A DNA stretch of 64,000 nucleotides. Origin: JAAURS01 sp044923475 (lineage in GTDB: Bacteria; Cyanobacteriota; Cyanobacteriia; Thermosynechococcales; Thermosynechococcaceae). Positions 1 through 9,380 of the stretch are shown piece after piece (positions within the stretch are counted from its first letter, which is position 1; every line of letters begins with the position of its first letter). The notes beneath the pieces were generated by a model. The model saw only the letters and a list, made by a program, of their open reading frames with translations. It made no database searches and had not been told where the DNA came from. The position numbers and the translations under genes are program-made. The stretch lies in the NCBI RefSeq assembly GCF_044923475.1, contig NZ_CP137338.1, forward strand, positions 4,030,001 to 4,094,000, given 5' to 3'.

Positions 1-2
1 AA

Positions 3-680
3 GAAAGAACGGATCCGGACTACTTGCTTAAGGTCTACGATGCCCGGATTGCAAGTGTAGAAGCCTCCCTCCAAAAACTCAGAGATGAAGCAGGTCGCAC
101 CGACATTCGATCGCCTGCCAGCGGTCGGATCTTACGCATTCATCAAAAAAGTTCGCAATTTACGACGGCGGGGACGCCCCTCCTGGAATTGGGCAATCCC
201 AAACAGTTGGAACTGATTATCGATGTGCTGTCTACCGATGCCGAACGGATTCGTCCCGGCGATCGCATCTTCGTCGATCGAGGCATAGAAAACAAACCCC
301 TCCAAGCCAAAGTCAAACGCATCGAACCCTCGGCCTTCACAAAAATTTCTGCCCTTGGGGTGGAAGAGCAGCGCGTTAACGTGATTGGCGAATTCATCGA
401 TCCACCTGCATTCTTAGGTGATGCCTACCGGGTCGAAACGCGCACGGTGGTCTGGCAAACCGATCGCGCTTTGAAAATCCCTTTAAGCGCCTTATTCCGG
501 TGCGAGCAACAATGGTGCGTGTTTGGCGTGAGAGCAGGAAAAGCGGTGCAGCACAGGGTGGAGATTGGACAACGGAGCGATCGCGCGGCTCAAATTAAGC
601 AGGGATTAACCAAAGGAGAACAGGTGATTCTGCACCCGACGGAACAAATTACAGAAGGGATAGGAGTCAACCCTCGCTAG
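3..680 (+). CDS. HlyD-family efflux adaptor subunit, 5' end outside window
   Basis: The reading frame is open to the left window edge, so this is the C-terminal part of a longer gene; the first TTG (24) is not a convincing start. The protein has the end of a coiled-coil hairpin (QKLRDEAGRTDIRSP), a lipoyl/barrel-sandwich half motif (SPASGRILRIHQKSSQFTTA), then beta-barrel and membrane-proximal regions, ending in a conserved type of tail (KGEQVILHPTEQITEGIGV). This is the order seen in periplasmic adaptor (membrane fusion) proteins of RND or ABC exporters. These bridge an inner-membrane pump to an outer-membrane channel. The partner pump is not in view, so the substrate cannot be given. Confidence 0.85.
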   Translation, partial: ERTDPDYLLKVYDARIASVEASLQKLRDEAGRTDIRSPASGRILRIHQKSSQFTTAGTPLLELGNPKQLELIIDVLSTDAERIRPGDRIFVDRGIENKPLQAKVKRIEPSAFTKISALGVEEQRVNVIGEFIDPPAFLGDAYRVETRTVVWQTDRALKIPLSALFRCEQQWCVFGVRAGKAVQHRVEIGQRSDRAAQIKQGLTKGEQVILHPTEQITEGIGVNPR

Positions 681-1303
681 GGCCAGAAAACTAGAAATTC
701 AGCACTACCTCAACTGACCGGATCGGAAAATTCTCAGCTCATGCTCTAGATCTGTTGGATTAGAATTAAATCTCACAACCAAACTCAAAGCGATTAATGA
801 ATAATCCAATCACAACATCATGCATTACAACTGATTTGGAAATGGCAAGTTGGACAGAGCACAGGTTCTACCACCCTTGGGATTGATGACCTCAGAGGCA
901 GTTTGAAAAGTTTCTTAGACATTACACTCGCCCCCCTAACCCCCCAATGCTGGGGGGAAATAAACCTAGTTGTCGGAAATGACCCTAGTTTTCTGCGTTC
1001 TCCCCCCAGCATTGGGGGGCGGGGGGGGCTAATGCAGGGACGAACGAAGCTTTTAAAACAACCTCTCAGATTTTCTGACTATTATCTTCCAATTCCACAG
1101 ATTTAGAACATGACTAGGTTTCATGAATTGAATGTGGTGATTCTCATGAAACCCTTTCCTGGTATCCTTTTGCAACCTTTTGTCCTGTACTAAGAACTAT
1201 TGCATGCAAACGGCAATTGTTGAAACCCAACACCGAGCAGCCTGAAGGCTCGACGATCGCGTCTGACGCAGAATTCGACTGCATCCCATTTTCGGCAGTG
1301 ATA
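681..1303. other. 623-bp intergenic stretch without a supported gene
   Basis: Only short ORFs that overlap a G/C-tract palindrome are present (64 and 67 codons on opposite strands) and neither looks like a protein. The notable content is the inverted repeat at about 929-1034, listed separately. The two flanking genes converge here, so this is 3'-flanking DNA for both. Confidence 0.6.
929..1034. repeat. Long imperfect inverted repeat with C/G tracts (MITE-like or hairpin)
   Basis: An arm reading CCCCCCAATGCTGGGGGG at about 940-957 is followed some 45 bp later (about 1002-1019) by its exact reverse complement. Each arm is flanked outward by further C- or G-runs (CCCCCCTAA on the left, GGGGGGGG on the right). 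Each arm is also nearly palindromic, so the DNA could fold either as two small hairpins or one long one. It lies between convergent genes. It resembles the small non-autonomous palindromic elements common in cyanobacteria; function unknown. Confidence 0.6.
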
Positions 1304-2434
1304 TTAGCGCCGCACGCTCCGAGGATCTAGGGCATCTCTGAGGGCATCGCCCAATAGGTTAAAGGACAGCACCGTCAGCACGATTAAAATAGCAGGCGGC
1401 CACAGCAGCCAGGGTTGAAATACCAAAATCGAAGCATTGGTGGCCAGAGAGAGCAAATTCCCCCAGGACGGATCGGGTTGCTGAATGCCCAATCCAATCA
1501 AACTGAGCACTGACTCCGCCCCAATAAAGCTTGGAATGGAAAGCGTGGCTGAAATAATGACAAAAGTCGCGGTCTGGGGCAAAATGTGGCGCGCGATGAT
1601 ATACAGCGGCTGCCCTCCCACGGCTCTAGCAGCCTGAACGAATTCCCGCTGCTTTAGAGACAGAACTTCGCCTCGGATGACGCGGGCTAGGCTCGTCCAG
1701 CTCACCAAGGAAGTAATGAGGACGATCAAGATAAAGCGATCGCTGCTGCTGAGCGTTTCGGGCAACACCTTCGCTAGGGCCACAATTAAGTAAATAGAGG
1801 GGATGGTCATCAAGACCTCCACCCCGCGCATCAAAACGCTATCGACGACACCGCCGAAATATCCCGAAATGCCGCCTATCAGCATCCCTAAAGGGAAAGA
1901 AATGGCGACGCCCAATAACCCGATGCTGAGGCTGACCCGACCGCCGTATAGCAATCGACTGAACTGATCGCGGGCTTGCTCGTCAGTGCCGAGTAAATTG
2001 AGTTTGCCGGAACCAAGAGTGCCAAACAGGTGGCGATCGCCCTTAAAACCGGGAAACACCACGACCTGGTCGATTTTGGGGTCCGACAGCGACCATTGGG
2101 TTGGAAGCGGGAGCTGAAGCTGCAAAAAATTGTACGCAGTCCCCTTGACAAACAGCCTGACCGGAGAAGGACGCGTTCGATCTTCCGCGATCGAACGCCT
2201 GCCCGTATTGACATCCACAGGACCTTGCGTTGTAGGGTAAACATGCGGTCCTAGGCCCCGCTCCGCAGTCCAGTAAATATGAGTGGGCGGCAACAGCGAC
2301 CCTTCCAGTTGCGAAGCGTAGGGATCGTAAGGTGCAAAAAAGTCAGCCCCAATCACTGCAATGTAAAAAACCAGCAGCGTTAAAATGCCAAAGCGGGCAA
2401 GGGGATTCTTTTTAAGTCTTTGCCACCAAGTCAT
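1304..2434 (-). CDS. ABC transporter permease, DppC/OppC type, with enlarged periplasmic loop
   Basis: Inner-membrane permease of a peptide/nickel-type ABC importer, 376 aa from the ATG at 2434 (an upstream in-frame TTG at 2488 would add 18 residues). Residues about 14-32 form the first membrane span, then a long periplasmic stretch of roughly 110 residues, then the family core beginning LLGTDEQARDQFSRLLYGGR and the inner-membrane permease signature. The EAA-like loop that docks to the ATPase is visible (ARAVGGQPLYIIARHILPQ), and the end (PDPSWGNLL, NLLGDALRDALDPR) is typical of DppC. The loop between span 1 and the core is longer than in enterobacterial DppC. No partner permease, binding protein or ATPase lies beside it, so substrate is unknown. 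Confidence 0.85.
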   Translation of the reverse strand: MTWWQRLKKNPLARFGILTLLVFYIAVIGADFFAPYDPYASQLEGSLLPPTHIYWTAERGLGPHVYPTTQGPVDVNTGRRSIAEDRTRPSPVRLFVKGTAYNFLQLQLPLPTQWSLSDPKIDQVVVFPGFKGDRHLFGTLGSGKLNLLGTDEQARDQFSRLLYGGRVSLSIGLLGVAISFPLGMLIGGISGYFGGVVDSVLMRGVEVLMTIPSIYLIVALAKVLPETLSSSDRFILIVLITSLVSWTSLARVIRGEVLSLKQREFVQAARAVGGQPLYIIARHILPQTATFVIISATLSIPSFIGAESVLSLIGLGIQQPDPSWGNLLSLATNASILVFQPWLLWPPAILIVLTVLSFNLLGDALRDALDPRSVRR

Positions 2435-2579
2435 GCGCTTAAATCTAAAGGAACCGCTATGAAACTTTAAATGGAACGGCAATCCCAAGAATCAGGTTCG
2501 TACGCTGAGAGTAGAGCTGCTGAGATTCCTTGCAATGGGAAAAGCTCGTCGATCTGCGAAATCGCACCCGCCGCTCCCA

Positions 2580-3311
2580 TCAATTAGACTCATTGGCATC
2601 CAAAATCCGCTGAAACAGATACCCCGTCCCCCGTGCCGTGAGGATCAGCTCGGGGTTGCTGGGATCTTCTTCCAGCTTGGCTCGCAACCGCGAGATGTGA
2701 ACGTCCACCACGCGCGTATCGACATGGCGCTCTGGCGTATAGCCCCATACCTCTTGCAAAATCTCAGCCCGCGAAAACGCTTCGCCAGAACGGCTCACCA
2801 ATAGCTCTAGCAGGCTAAACTCCATCCCTGTCAAACGGATGCGCTCGTCCCCTTTATAAACCTGCCGCTTATTGGTATCGATACGGATACTCGTGACCTG
2901 AATAACACCAGAGCTAGGAATCCCAGGACTTCCATTTTTAGTGACACGGCGCAGCACGGAGCGAATGCGCGCCTCTAATTCCTTGGGGGAAAAAGGCTTG
3001 ACCACGTAATCGTCAGCCCCTAGTTCTAGACCCGTGATGCGATCTGCCACATCTCCCAAAGCCGTTAGCATAATGATAGGAACGTCCGATTCCTTGCGCA
3101 GCTCTTGACAAACCCCATAGCCATCTAACTTCGGCATCATGACATCTAAGACCACCAAATCCGGCACTTCATGGTGAAAAACTTCGATGGCCTCTTCTCC
3201 ATCAGCTGCGGTAACGACATCGTAGCCAATCATCGAAAGTCGGGTTTCTAGAATTCGGCGGATACTCGCTTCGTCATCCACCACTAAAATTCTTTCTTTA
3301 TGGTTTTCCAA
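2580..3311 (-). CDS. rpaB: Response regulator RpaB (OmpR/PhoB family)
   Basis: 243 aa two-domain regulator. Residues 1-125 are a receiver domain with acidic pocket D12-D13, phospho-acceptor D56 in LVVLDVMMPKLDGYG, and the conserved K in VVKPFSP. Residues about 140-240 are the OmpR-type winged helix (GMEFSLLELLVSRSG, RHVDTRVVDVHISRLRAKLEEDP). The near-invariant N-terminus (ILVVDDEASIRRILETRLSM) identifies the essential cyanobacterial RpaB (plastid Ycf27), which binds HLR1 sites and controls high-light and photosystem genes. The start codon is TTG (3309-3311) with a GGAG about 11 nt upstream; no in-frame ATG precedes the receiver domain. It is divergent from radA, a neighbourhood I recall from other cyanobacteria. 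Confidence 0.95.
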   Translation of the reverse strand: MENHKERILVVDDEASIRRILETRLSMIGYDVVTAADGEEAIEVFHHEVPDLVVLDVMMPKLDGYGVCQELRKESDVPIIMLTALGDVADRITGLELGADDYVVKPFSPKELEARIRSVLRRVTKNGSPGIPSSGVIQVTSIRIDTNKRQVYKGDERIRLTGMEFSLLELLVSRSGEAFSRAEILQEVWGYTPERHVDTRVVDVHISRLRAKLEEDPSNPELILTARGTGYLFQRILDANESN

Positions 3312-3468
3312 CTGACTTAACGCTCCTTAAAGTCTCGGCTGTTTTAAAGGCTAATTTTTCGACCTCTATGATTAAGTTACCATGAAGTTTGTTAAGAATA
3401 AAAATTCACAAAGCCTTTTGCATAAGAGGTTTGAGGGATAAAGGACTTTAATTTTATTTAAGATTTGC

Positions 3469-4923
3469 ATGGCAAAAACGCGTACGAAATTTGTTTGCAA
3501 TGAATGCGGAGCCGAATCGGCTCAGTTTTTTGGCAAATGCCCTGCCTGTAATAGTTGGGGTACTTTGGTCGAACAAGCGGTAGCGGCATCCTCGGGAGCG
3601 ATGGATGGGGGGCGCCTAGGTTCGGCACAGCGGCATTCTAGCCGGAGCGGGTCTGTACCGGAACCGCAAGCCGCATTGACTTTGGCACAAATTGTCGAAG
3701 TCTCTACGCAGCGCTTTAATTCTGGCTATTCTGAGTTGGATCGGGTATTGGGTGGCGGTATCGTACCGGGTTCTCTGGTTTTGGTGGGAGGGGACCCCGG
3801 CATCGGAAAATCGACATTGCTGTTGCAAATGATGAATAGGCTGGCAACCCAGCACCGCGTGCTCTACGTCTGTGCCGAGGAGTCGGGGCAGCAGGTGAAG
3901 CTGAGGGCGCAGCGGCTGGGGACGGCACATTTGATGGCTGCGCCTCTAGCGACACCTCCCCCAGCAGATAAGGCCGATTTATACCTGCTGCCAGAAACCG
4001 ATCTGGAGGTTATCGTGCAGGAGCTAGACGCGCTCCAGCCTCAGGTGGCGGCGATCGACAGCATTCAGGCCATTTATATGCCCACAATGACGTCTGCTCC
4101 TGGCTCTGTGGCCCAAGTGCGCGAATGTACGGCAGCGTTGATGCGATTGGCGAAGCGACAGCATATCACATTATTTATTGTGGGGCACGTCACCAAGGAA
4201 GGGGCGATCGCCGGGCCGAAGGTCCTGGAACATCTCGTGGACACGGTTCTGTACTTTGAGGGCGATCGCTTTGCCAGCCATCGGCTCTTGCGCTCGGTCA
4301 AGAACCGCTTTGGGGCCACCCACGAGGTGGGCGTGTTTGAGATGAGCGACAAGGGCTTGGAGGAAGTGCTCAACCCCTCGGCGCTGTTTTTAGGCGATCG
4401 CGGCGAAGCAACGCCGGGAACCGCGACCATCGTGGCTTGCGAGGGCACCCGTCCCATCGTGGTAGAGCTGCAGGCACTGGTGGCCCCCACGAGCTACGCG
4501 TCGCCCCGGCGCTCGACAACGGGGGTAGAATACAATCGCTTTTTGCAAATCTTGGCGGTACTGGAAAAGCGGCTCGGCATTCCGCTCTCGAAGCTGGATG
4601 CCTACGTTTCCTCGACGGGAGGGCTTAACGTGAGCGAACCGGCGGCAGATTTAGGCGTGGCGATCGCCGTGGCAGCCAGTTTCCGAGATCGGCTGGTAGA
4701 TCCCTATACGGCGATCGTGGGCGAGGTAGGATTGGGTGGGCAGGTGCGCTCCGTCTCCCAGCTGGAACTGCGGTTGAAAGAGGCTGCCAAGCTGGGATTT
4801 AAGCGAGCCATTATTCCCAAAGGTCAAGCGCTAGCAGATACGGGCCTGGAGTTGATTCCCGTGGGGCGAGTGGCCGATGCGATCGTGGCGGCACTGCCCG
4901 CCCAGTCGAGGTCTAGCGATTAG
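3469..4923 (+). CDS. radA: DNA repair protein RadA (branch-migration ATPase)
   Basis: 484 aa, the usual length. An N-terminal C4 zinc finger (CNECGAESAQFFGKCPAC) is followed by a RecA-like ATPase with Walker A GGDPGIGKST near residue 107, the RadA-specific KNRFG motif near residue 278, and a C-terminal Lon-protease-like domain (TGGLNVSEPAADLGVAIAVA). RadA promotes branch migration of recombination intermediates during homologous recombination repair. The ATG at 3469 places the zinc finger at the extreme N-terminus as in the family. It is divergent from rpaB across a 157-bp promoter region and converges with the HerA-like gene. Confidence 0.97.
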   Translation: MAKTRTKFVCNECGAESAQFFGKCPACNSWGTLVEQAVAASSGAMDGGRLGSAQRHSSRSGSVPEPQAALTLAQIVEVSTQRFNSGYSELDRVLGGGIVPGSLVLVGGDPGIGKSTLLLQMMNRLATQHRVLYVCAEESGQQVKLRAQRLGTAHLMAAPLATPPPADKADLYLLPETDLEVIVQELDALQPQVAAIDSIQAIYMPTMTSAPGSVAQVRECTAALMRLAKRQHITLFIVGHVTKEGAIAGPKVLEHLVDTVLYFEGDRFASHRLLRSVKNRFGATHEVGVFEMSDKGLEEVLNPSALFLGDRGEATPGTATIVACEGTRPIVVELQALVAPTSYASPRRSTTGVEYNRFLQILAVLEKRLGIPLSKLDAYVSSTGGLNVSEPAADLGVAIAVAASFRDRLVDPYTAIVGEVGLGGQVRSVSQLELRLKEAAKLGFKRAIIPKGQALADTGLELIPVGRVADAIVAALPAQSRSSD

Positions 4924-4961
4924 CCTCAATCTTTCAGCCGATTTTTAGACGAAAAGTTACC

Positions 4962-4988
4962 GTGGGGGCGCAAGGCCTTACGCCCCTA
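4962..4988. repeat. Dispersed palindrome, copy 1 (possible bidirectional terminator)
   Basis: GGGGCGCAAGGCCTTACGCCCC forms an 11-bp stem with one mismatch. Near-identical palindromes recur at about 11461-11488 and 56687-56714. This copy lies between the convergent ends of radA and the HerA-like gene, which fits a bidirectional transcription stop, although there is no long T-tract. Confidence 0.65.
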
Positions 4989-5015
4989 TAAAATCGCTGT
5001 ACGACATCTAGGTTT

Positions 5016-6701
5016 TTAATCAATGGAAACGCCCCGCACAGTCGTCGGTCGGCGCTGTCCGGCCACTGGGGCTTTAGCGGCAACCCGTTCGCGCTGGCGG
5101 TGGCTCAGAAAATGATCTTGCCAGAGCGCTGGCGCATTGAGCGTTTCGCCGCCATGGTCGGTCAACCGCTGGCGGACTTGGCACAGAACGGGAGTATTGA
5201 CGCAAAGTCCCGAGATAATCACTTGGCCCTTAGTCAAGGCCGGAAGTTCCTTGAGCAAATCGCGTCCAGCCGCTTCTACCCCGTACTTCAGGCTTTCTTG
5301 ATCCACGGGATTGACGATACGCATAATAAACTGGCTCATGCACTGGGACAGCACGTCGGAATCCAGCTTGCCGGGGCGCTGAGTGATCAACCCCACCCCC
5401 AAGCCAAACTTTCGCCCTTCGCTCAAGATGGTGCGGATAACGGCCTTGCAGCGGGAGGGTTCGTGGGCGGGGGCGAAGCGATGGGCTTCTTCCAGCAGCA
5501 CGAAGACCGGGTAAGGCAGATAATTTTCATCCCCTGGCTCGTGTTTTTCTTTGACCGTATTGACGCGGGCTTGGTTCGTCTGGCGCAAAAGAGCGGCGCA
5601 AATCACCTGCTGCTCGTCCTGGCTAATTTCATTCATTTGGAGCACCGTCACCTGTCCGGGCTCAAACAGATCCCTGGGACCGAGGTGCTCGAAGGCATGG
5701 AAATAATCTGACAGTTCCAACTTGCTCAGTTTCCAATCCAAGGCATCCGCAGAAGAGCCTTGCTTTTCATTGCCGTTATCGTCCTGCACGATATCGGACT
5801 GAAACACCGCATGGCGAAGGTCGTTGATATCCCAGCGATCGCCCTTCTTCGACTTGCGCATCAGGTTAAACGCCTTATTGAGGATCGACTGCTGCCGCTC
5901 GCTCATTTCCGGCAGCAAGGCCATGACATCGCCGTAGTCCAGCGACGAATAGCGGATGCGAATGTCTTGAGGGTGCAGAATTTTAACTTTGGGTTCGTAG
6001 CCATCCTCGCCCCTGAAGGCAGGATGCCCGCGCATTCCATCCAACGTGCCGTACTCGCCGTGGGGGTCGAAAATCATCACCGCCGCTCGGTTGTGGGGGC
6101 GCATCAATTCCTCAATCAGCACCCCTGCCGTATAGGATTTGCCCGATCCGGTGCCCGCCAAAATGGCCATGTGGGTGCTGACGAGCTCTTTTACATCCAG
6201 CGAGATCGGCACTGACTGTCCTTCTCTGAGCAGCAAGTGACCGACATGAGCAGAACCCACCGCACCCATGGGCTGCTTGTTGAGGATGCCCGTCAAAAAG
6301 CGATCGTCAGCCAAATAAACCCTAGCGCCGGGTTCGGGGGGGCGGCGGGGGTTCATAAAACCCAGGCTGGGATGGAAATAGCCAATCACCTCAACGGCCA
6401 CTTCGTAGATTTCAGGGCTGGGGTACTTAAATCCAATCAGGGCAGCGATGGTACTGGGGTCTACTTCGCTATCGGCAAAAATGCGATCGGGGAGGTGATC
6501 GACTAGGCGGCAGGTCGAGATTTTCCCCAGAATGTTGAGAATTTCATCATCGGCACTGTCTAGGCGATAGTACACGAACTCGCCAATTTTAATGCGATCG
6601 GTTTGGGCGGTGATGAAGACGTATTGGTTTCCGCTTTCCCCTGGCCCTTTAACCGTGCCGATGACGTGCAGGATGTCCTTGGGCAGCAGGGTAAGCGTCA
6701 T
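5016..6701 (-). CDS. HerA-like (DUF87) hexameric ATPase
   Basis: 561 aa. The N-terminus (about 1-150) resembles the HAS-barrel that precedes HerA/FtsK-type ATPases. The ATPase core has Walker A GTGSGKSYTAGVLIEEL near residue 182, a FDPHGEYGTL strand, Walker B VFVLLEEAHRFAP near residue 398, and sensor region ILSEGRKFGLGVGLITQRP. HerA proteins are DNA-pumping motors; archaeal ones work with the nuclease NurA, and some bacterial ones in phage defence with SIR2 or other effectors. No such partner is adjacent: the neighbours are TPR and J-domain genes on the same strand. Housekeeping DNA processing is the likelier role, but it is not proven. Confidence 0.85.
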   Translation of the reverse strand: MTLTLLPKDILHVIGTVKGPGESGNQYVFITAQTDRIKIGEFVYYRLDSADDEILNILGKISTCRLVDHLPDRIFADSEVDPSTIAALIGFKYPSPEIYEVAVEVIGYFHPSLGFMNPRRPPEPGARVYLADDRFLTGILNKQPMGAVGSAHVGHLLLREGQSVPISLDVKELVSTHMAILAGTGSGKSYTAGVLIEELMRPHNRAAVMIFDPHGEYGTLDGMRGHPAFRGEDGYEPKVKILHPQDIRIRYSSLDYGDVMALLPEMSERQQSILNKAFNLMRKSKKGDRWDINDLRHAVFQSDIVQDDNGNEKQGSSADALDWKLSKLELSDYFHAFEHLGPRDLFEPGQVTVLQMNEISQDEQQVICAALLRQTNQARVNTVKEKHEPGDENYLPYPVFVLLEEAHRFAPAHEPSRCKAVIRTILSEGRKFGLGVGLITQRPGKLDSDVLSQCMSQFIMRIVNPVDQESLKYGVEAAGRDLLKELPALTKGQVIISGLCVNTPVLCQVRQRLTDHGGETLNAPALWQDHFLSHRQRERVAAKAPVAGQRRPTTVRGVSID

Positions 6702-6766
6702 GAATTCTCCTCAAGCGGTACGGTAATCGATGTTGCCAGATAGAACGAAATCCCAAAATCCTTCGG

Positions 6767-7666
6767 TTATCGAACGTCGTAGGGCGTATCGTCTTGGGCC
6801 AGACAGTGTTTTAAGAAAGTCTCGTAGCGTTTCGCATACTGCGGATTCCGCTGCTTGGCCTTGCCGATCGCCGCGATCGCCGCAGGGAGGTCGCCCAGTT
6901 GGCAGTGGACGTAGCCTAAGCCGTAATAGCTATGGGCATCCCGATCGTCGATCGCGATCGCCCGCTGAAAGGCCGCGATCGCCTTATGATAATCCCGTTG
7001 CTGAATCAGCGATAGCCCCATGCCATAGTAGGCAAACGCATCCTTGGGGTCAAGGCGCGCCGCTTTCTGAAAAGACGATACCGCTCCCGCAAAATCTCGG
7101 CTACCATACAGCACCGCCCCGAGATTGCTGTAAAGGGTCGACTGAGTGGGCCGCAGCAGAATCGCTGCGTGCAGAGACGCCACTGCATCCTGAAAATTGG
7201 CAAGGCGGTACTGCGCGACCGCCAAAGCGTTCATTGCTTCCACGGAATTCGCATCTTTTTGAAGCACCCGTCTGAAGTTCTCGAGCGCGCCCTTAAAATT
7301 TTCTTGGTTTAGCTTTAGCAAACCGCGCTGGAGCCAGACCTGCGTCCAAGACCGATCCGAGCCAGATTGTACCAACGTAGTCTTGGAGGACTGAGGCGTT
7401 TTGAGGCCGGACGCAGACTGGACGGTCGTGAAGTCTTCCAGGAATTCGTCGCAATCCTGAGGTGGCTGCGACGGCGAACTCGCGGGGTTGGGCGACGGCG
7501 GTTCGCTGCCTGCGGGCGCATCGGAATTGTTCGCGCTTTCTAACTGGTTGGCTAAGGCTAAACCCTCCTTAAACAAGTGACTTGCTCCCACTAACGCATT
7601 TGGGTCTGAGCTACGCGCGATCGAGTAGAGTAAAGGCTTTTCTGTAATTTGAACTGGATATTTCAT
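6767..7666 (-). CDS. TPR-repeat protein
   Basis: 299 aa. The N-terminal 110 residues are variable and rich in S, P, Q and N. From about residue 110 there are five consecutive tetratricopeptide repeats (for example ALENFRRVLQKDANSVEAMN and AYYGMGLSLIQQRDYHKAI), forming a protein-interaction superhelix. No signal peptide is seen, so it is probably cytoplasmic. It begins 10 bp after the J-domain gene upstream and ends 65 bp before the HerA-like gene, suggesting co-transcription. Its partners are unknown; the adjacent J proteins suggest chaperone-related assembly, which is inference only. Confidence 0.8.
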   Translation of the reverse strand: MKYPVQITEKPLLYSIARSSDPNALVGASHLFKEGLALANQLESANNSDAPAGSEPPSPNPASSPSQPPQDCDEFLEDFTTVQSASGLKTPQSSKTTLVQSGSDRSWTQVWLQRGLLKLNQENFKGALENFRRVLQKDANSVEAMNALAVAQYRLANFQDAVASLHAAILLRPTQSTLYSNLGAVLYGSRDFAGAVSSFQKAARLDPKDAFAYYGMGLSLIQQRDYHKAIAAFQRAIAIDDRDAHSYYGLGYVHCQLGDLPAAIAAIGKAKQRNPQYAKRYETFLKHCLAQDDTPYDVR

Positions 7667-7676
7667 CGTTTTTACC

Positions 7677-8366
7677 TTACCCCGTGCGCGTCTTTAACTC
7701 ATTTAAGCGATGCTGTGCCCGATGGATTTGTTTGTCCAGTTCGCGAGCCATCTCCATCAAAAGATCCCGTCCCAGTTGTTGACTTCGCTTTGCCTTCATT
7801 TGTAACTGAAAAATGTCCGTTTTTTCTAGTCCTTTAATTTTTTGCTCGATATTAGCAAGGCGCTGTTCGCTTTGAGCAATTTTTCGGACAGTACGAATCA
7901 GTTCGGCGGCGAGATCTTCTCCTTGAATCGATTCGGGACAATTCAACCACTCAAAGAACAGCTCCTGAAGTCGTTCGAGATCCCCACATTCGTAGGCTCG
8001 GTTGGCTTCTGCCATGAATAGCTCGCGTTTTGCGCGCGCTTCCGGCTCGGTGGCCAAGTCAGGGTGAATGGCTTTGGCCAGTTGTCGATAAAGCTGTTTT
8101 AACTCATGAGTCGGCTTAAAGGAATGGGCTGAGGCCAGATAATCCATATATTCTTCAATTTGAGCTTCGATGCGCTGCAGTTCTTGCTGCCGCATTCCCA
8201 CTACCTGTAGGTAAACGCGCTCGAAAATATGGAGTTCGGCCTGAAATGTTGCCAACTCCAGCTCGCGTTCTGCTAAGCGGGTTTCGAGATCCGCTAATTC
8301 AGTCCGCTTTTTCTGGAGTTCTCGCTCTTCTGGGCTGGGTTCTCTAACTAAGCCTTCACCTGTCAT
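7677..8366 (-). CDS. Coiled-coil protein with internal J domain
   Basis: 229 aa from the ATG at 8366; an in-frame TTG at 8393 could add nine residues. A long charged coiled coil (about 10-80, EERELQKKRTELADLETRL) leads into a short J-domain-like helix pair with the HPD motif (LYRQLAKAIHPDLATEPEA), then another long coiled coil to the C-terminus. The HPD tripeptide is the site through which J proteins stimulate Hsp70 (DnaK). The J domain sits mid-protein rather than at the N-terminus. It lies in a run of minus-strand genes with a second J protein and a TPR protein. Confidence 0.75.
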   Translation of the reverse strand: MTGEGLVREPSPEERELQKKRTELADLETRLAERELELATFQAELHIFERVYLQVVGMRQQELQRIEAQIEEYMDYLASAHSFKPTHELKQLYRQLAKAIHPDLATEPEARAKRELFMAEANRAYECGDLERLQELFFEWLNCPESIQGEDLAAELIRTVRKIAQSEQRLANIEQKIKGLEKTDIFQLQMKAKRSQQLGRDLLMEMARELDKQIHRAQHRLNELKTRTG

Positions 8367-8398
8367 TGCTCGATTTGCCCGCTCGACCCTCAACTAGT

Positions 8399-9304
8399 CT
8401 ATACGCTCAACTCCTTTGCCAGATCGTCCAGTGCGGTTTGCATCGAACGGCGCACGTTTTCGTAGCAGTCATTCACGTAGTCTTCGTCTTGGGCCGCATC
8501 GGGTCCATAGCGATCGAACACGATCGGTGGGCAGACCCTAGTATGAATCCTCGCAGGGAGGGGTACATGGGGGAGGGGGCCAACGGCCACTCCCCACGGC
8601 AAACCTAAATAAATCGGACATACTTCTGGATCGATGCCGAAGAGCCAAGGGAGTCCGAGTTGCTGCCGCAGCGCCTGAACCTGAGGGTAAATATCGGTCA
8701 GGACTAAGAAGGTTTCGTGGGCGCCGCAGGAGATGGCCGGAACGATGGGCACTTCTTCCCGCAGGGCGAGTTTGACAAACCCTTGGCGACCGTTGAGATG
8801 GATGTCATGGCGCTGGGGATAGGGCCGAAACACGTCCTGAATGCCACCGGGATAGACCAAGACGCTGGCACCGGAACGCAGGGCGGCGATCGCCGTTTTG
8901 GGATGGGCCTGCACGGCACCGCCCTGCACCGCCAGACGGGCCAGCGCGGGCATTACCTGCCAAACCTTAGGATGCATGAGTCCGTAGACGGGCCGCTCTA
9001 GACCAAATCGCCAGTACCAGTCCACCATCATCATGAACATATCCGGGGCTGCCATCCCGCCATTATGGGAGCCGACGTACAGGGTTTTATCTCTGGGGGA
9101 AACGTGCTCCCAGCCGTCGGTAGAGACGCGAAAGTAGTAGTAATAGAGCCATTCCCACCAGGGCATGAGCTGCTCGATCGTATGGGGGTCGCGATCGGTC
9201 AGGGACCATCCCTTCAGTCGGTCTGGTGGAGTCTGTTCTGCTTTGAAATAGAGTTCGGAAACGGTCTTTAGCGCTGGAATGACGGAAAGAAAGGGAGGCC
9301 GCAT
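8399..9304 (-). CDS. DGAT2-like / PlsC-superfamily acyltransferase
   Basis: 301 aa from the ATG at 9304; upstream in-frame codons to 9424 overlap the preceding gene and are judged non-coding. Acyltransferase blocks are present: YVGSHNGGMAAPD (histidine block), VYGLMHPKVWQVMPALARL, GGAVQAHPKTAIAALRSG, the VLVYPGGIQDVFRP block and VPIVPAISCGAHETF. The GGIQD and SHNGG forms resemble DGAT2-type enzymes more than the NHX4D/PEGT forms of PlsC. Cyanobacterial relatives (slr2103-like) are reported to acylate neutral lipids or plastoquinone; assignment to that activity here is inference. It sits within the J-domain gene block. Confidence 0.75.
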   Translation of the reverse strand: MRPPFLSVIPALKTVSELYFKAEQTPPDRLKGWSLTDRDPHTIEQLMPWWEWLYYYYFRVSTDGWEHVSPRDKTLYVGSHNGGMAAPDMFMMMVDWYWRFGLERPVYGLMHPKVWQVMPALARLAVQGGAVQAHPKTAIAALRSGASVLVYPGGIQDVFRPYPQRHDIHLNGRQGFVKLALREEVPIVPAISCGAHETFLVLTDIYPQVQALRQQLGLPWLFGIDPEVCPIYLGLPWGVAVGPLPHVPLPARIHTRVCPPIVFDRYGPDAAQDEDYVNDCYENVRRSMQTALDDLAKELSV

Positions 9305-9380
9305 GATTGATGCCAAGACGTAGTAAAGCGCGCGACAAGGATTAAAGGCTTCGCAATCGTAGCACGGTGGCGAGTTTGTC

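Noticed and set aside
3376..3398. HLR1-like direct repeat (GTTACCAT ... GTTAAGAA) upstream of rpaB
   Set aside because: RpaB binds repeats with 4-nt spacing; here spacing is 7 and both halves deviate, so it does not meet the consensus.
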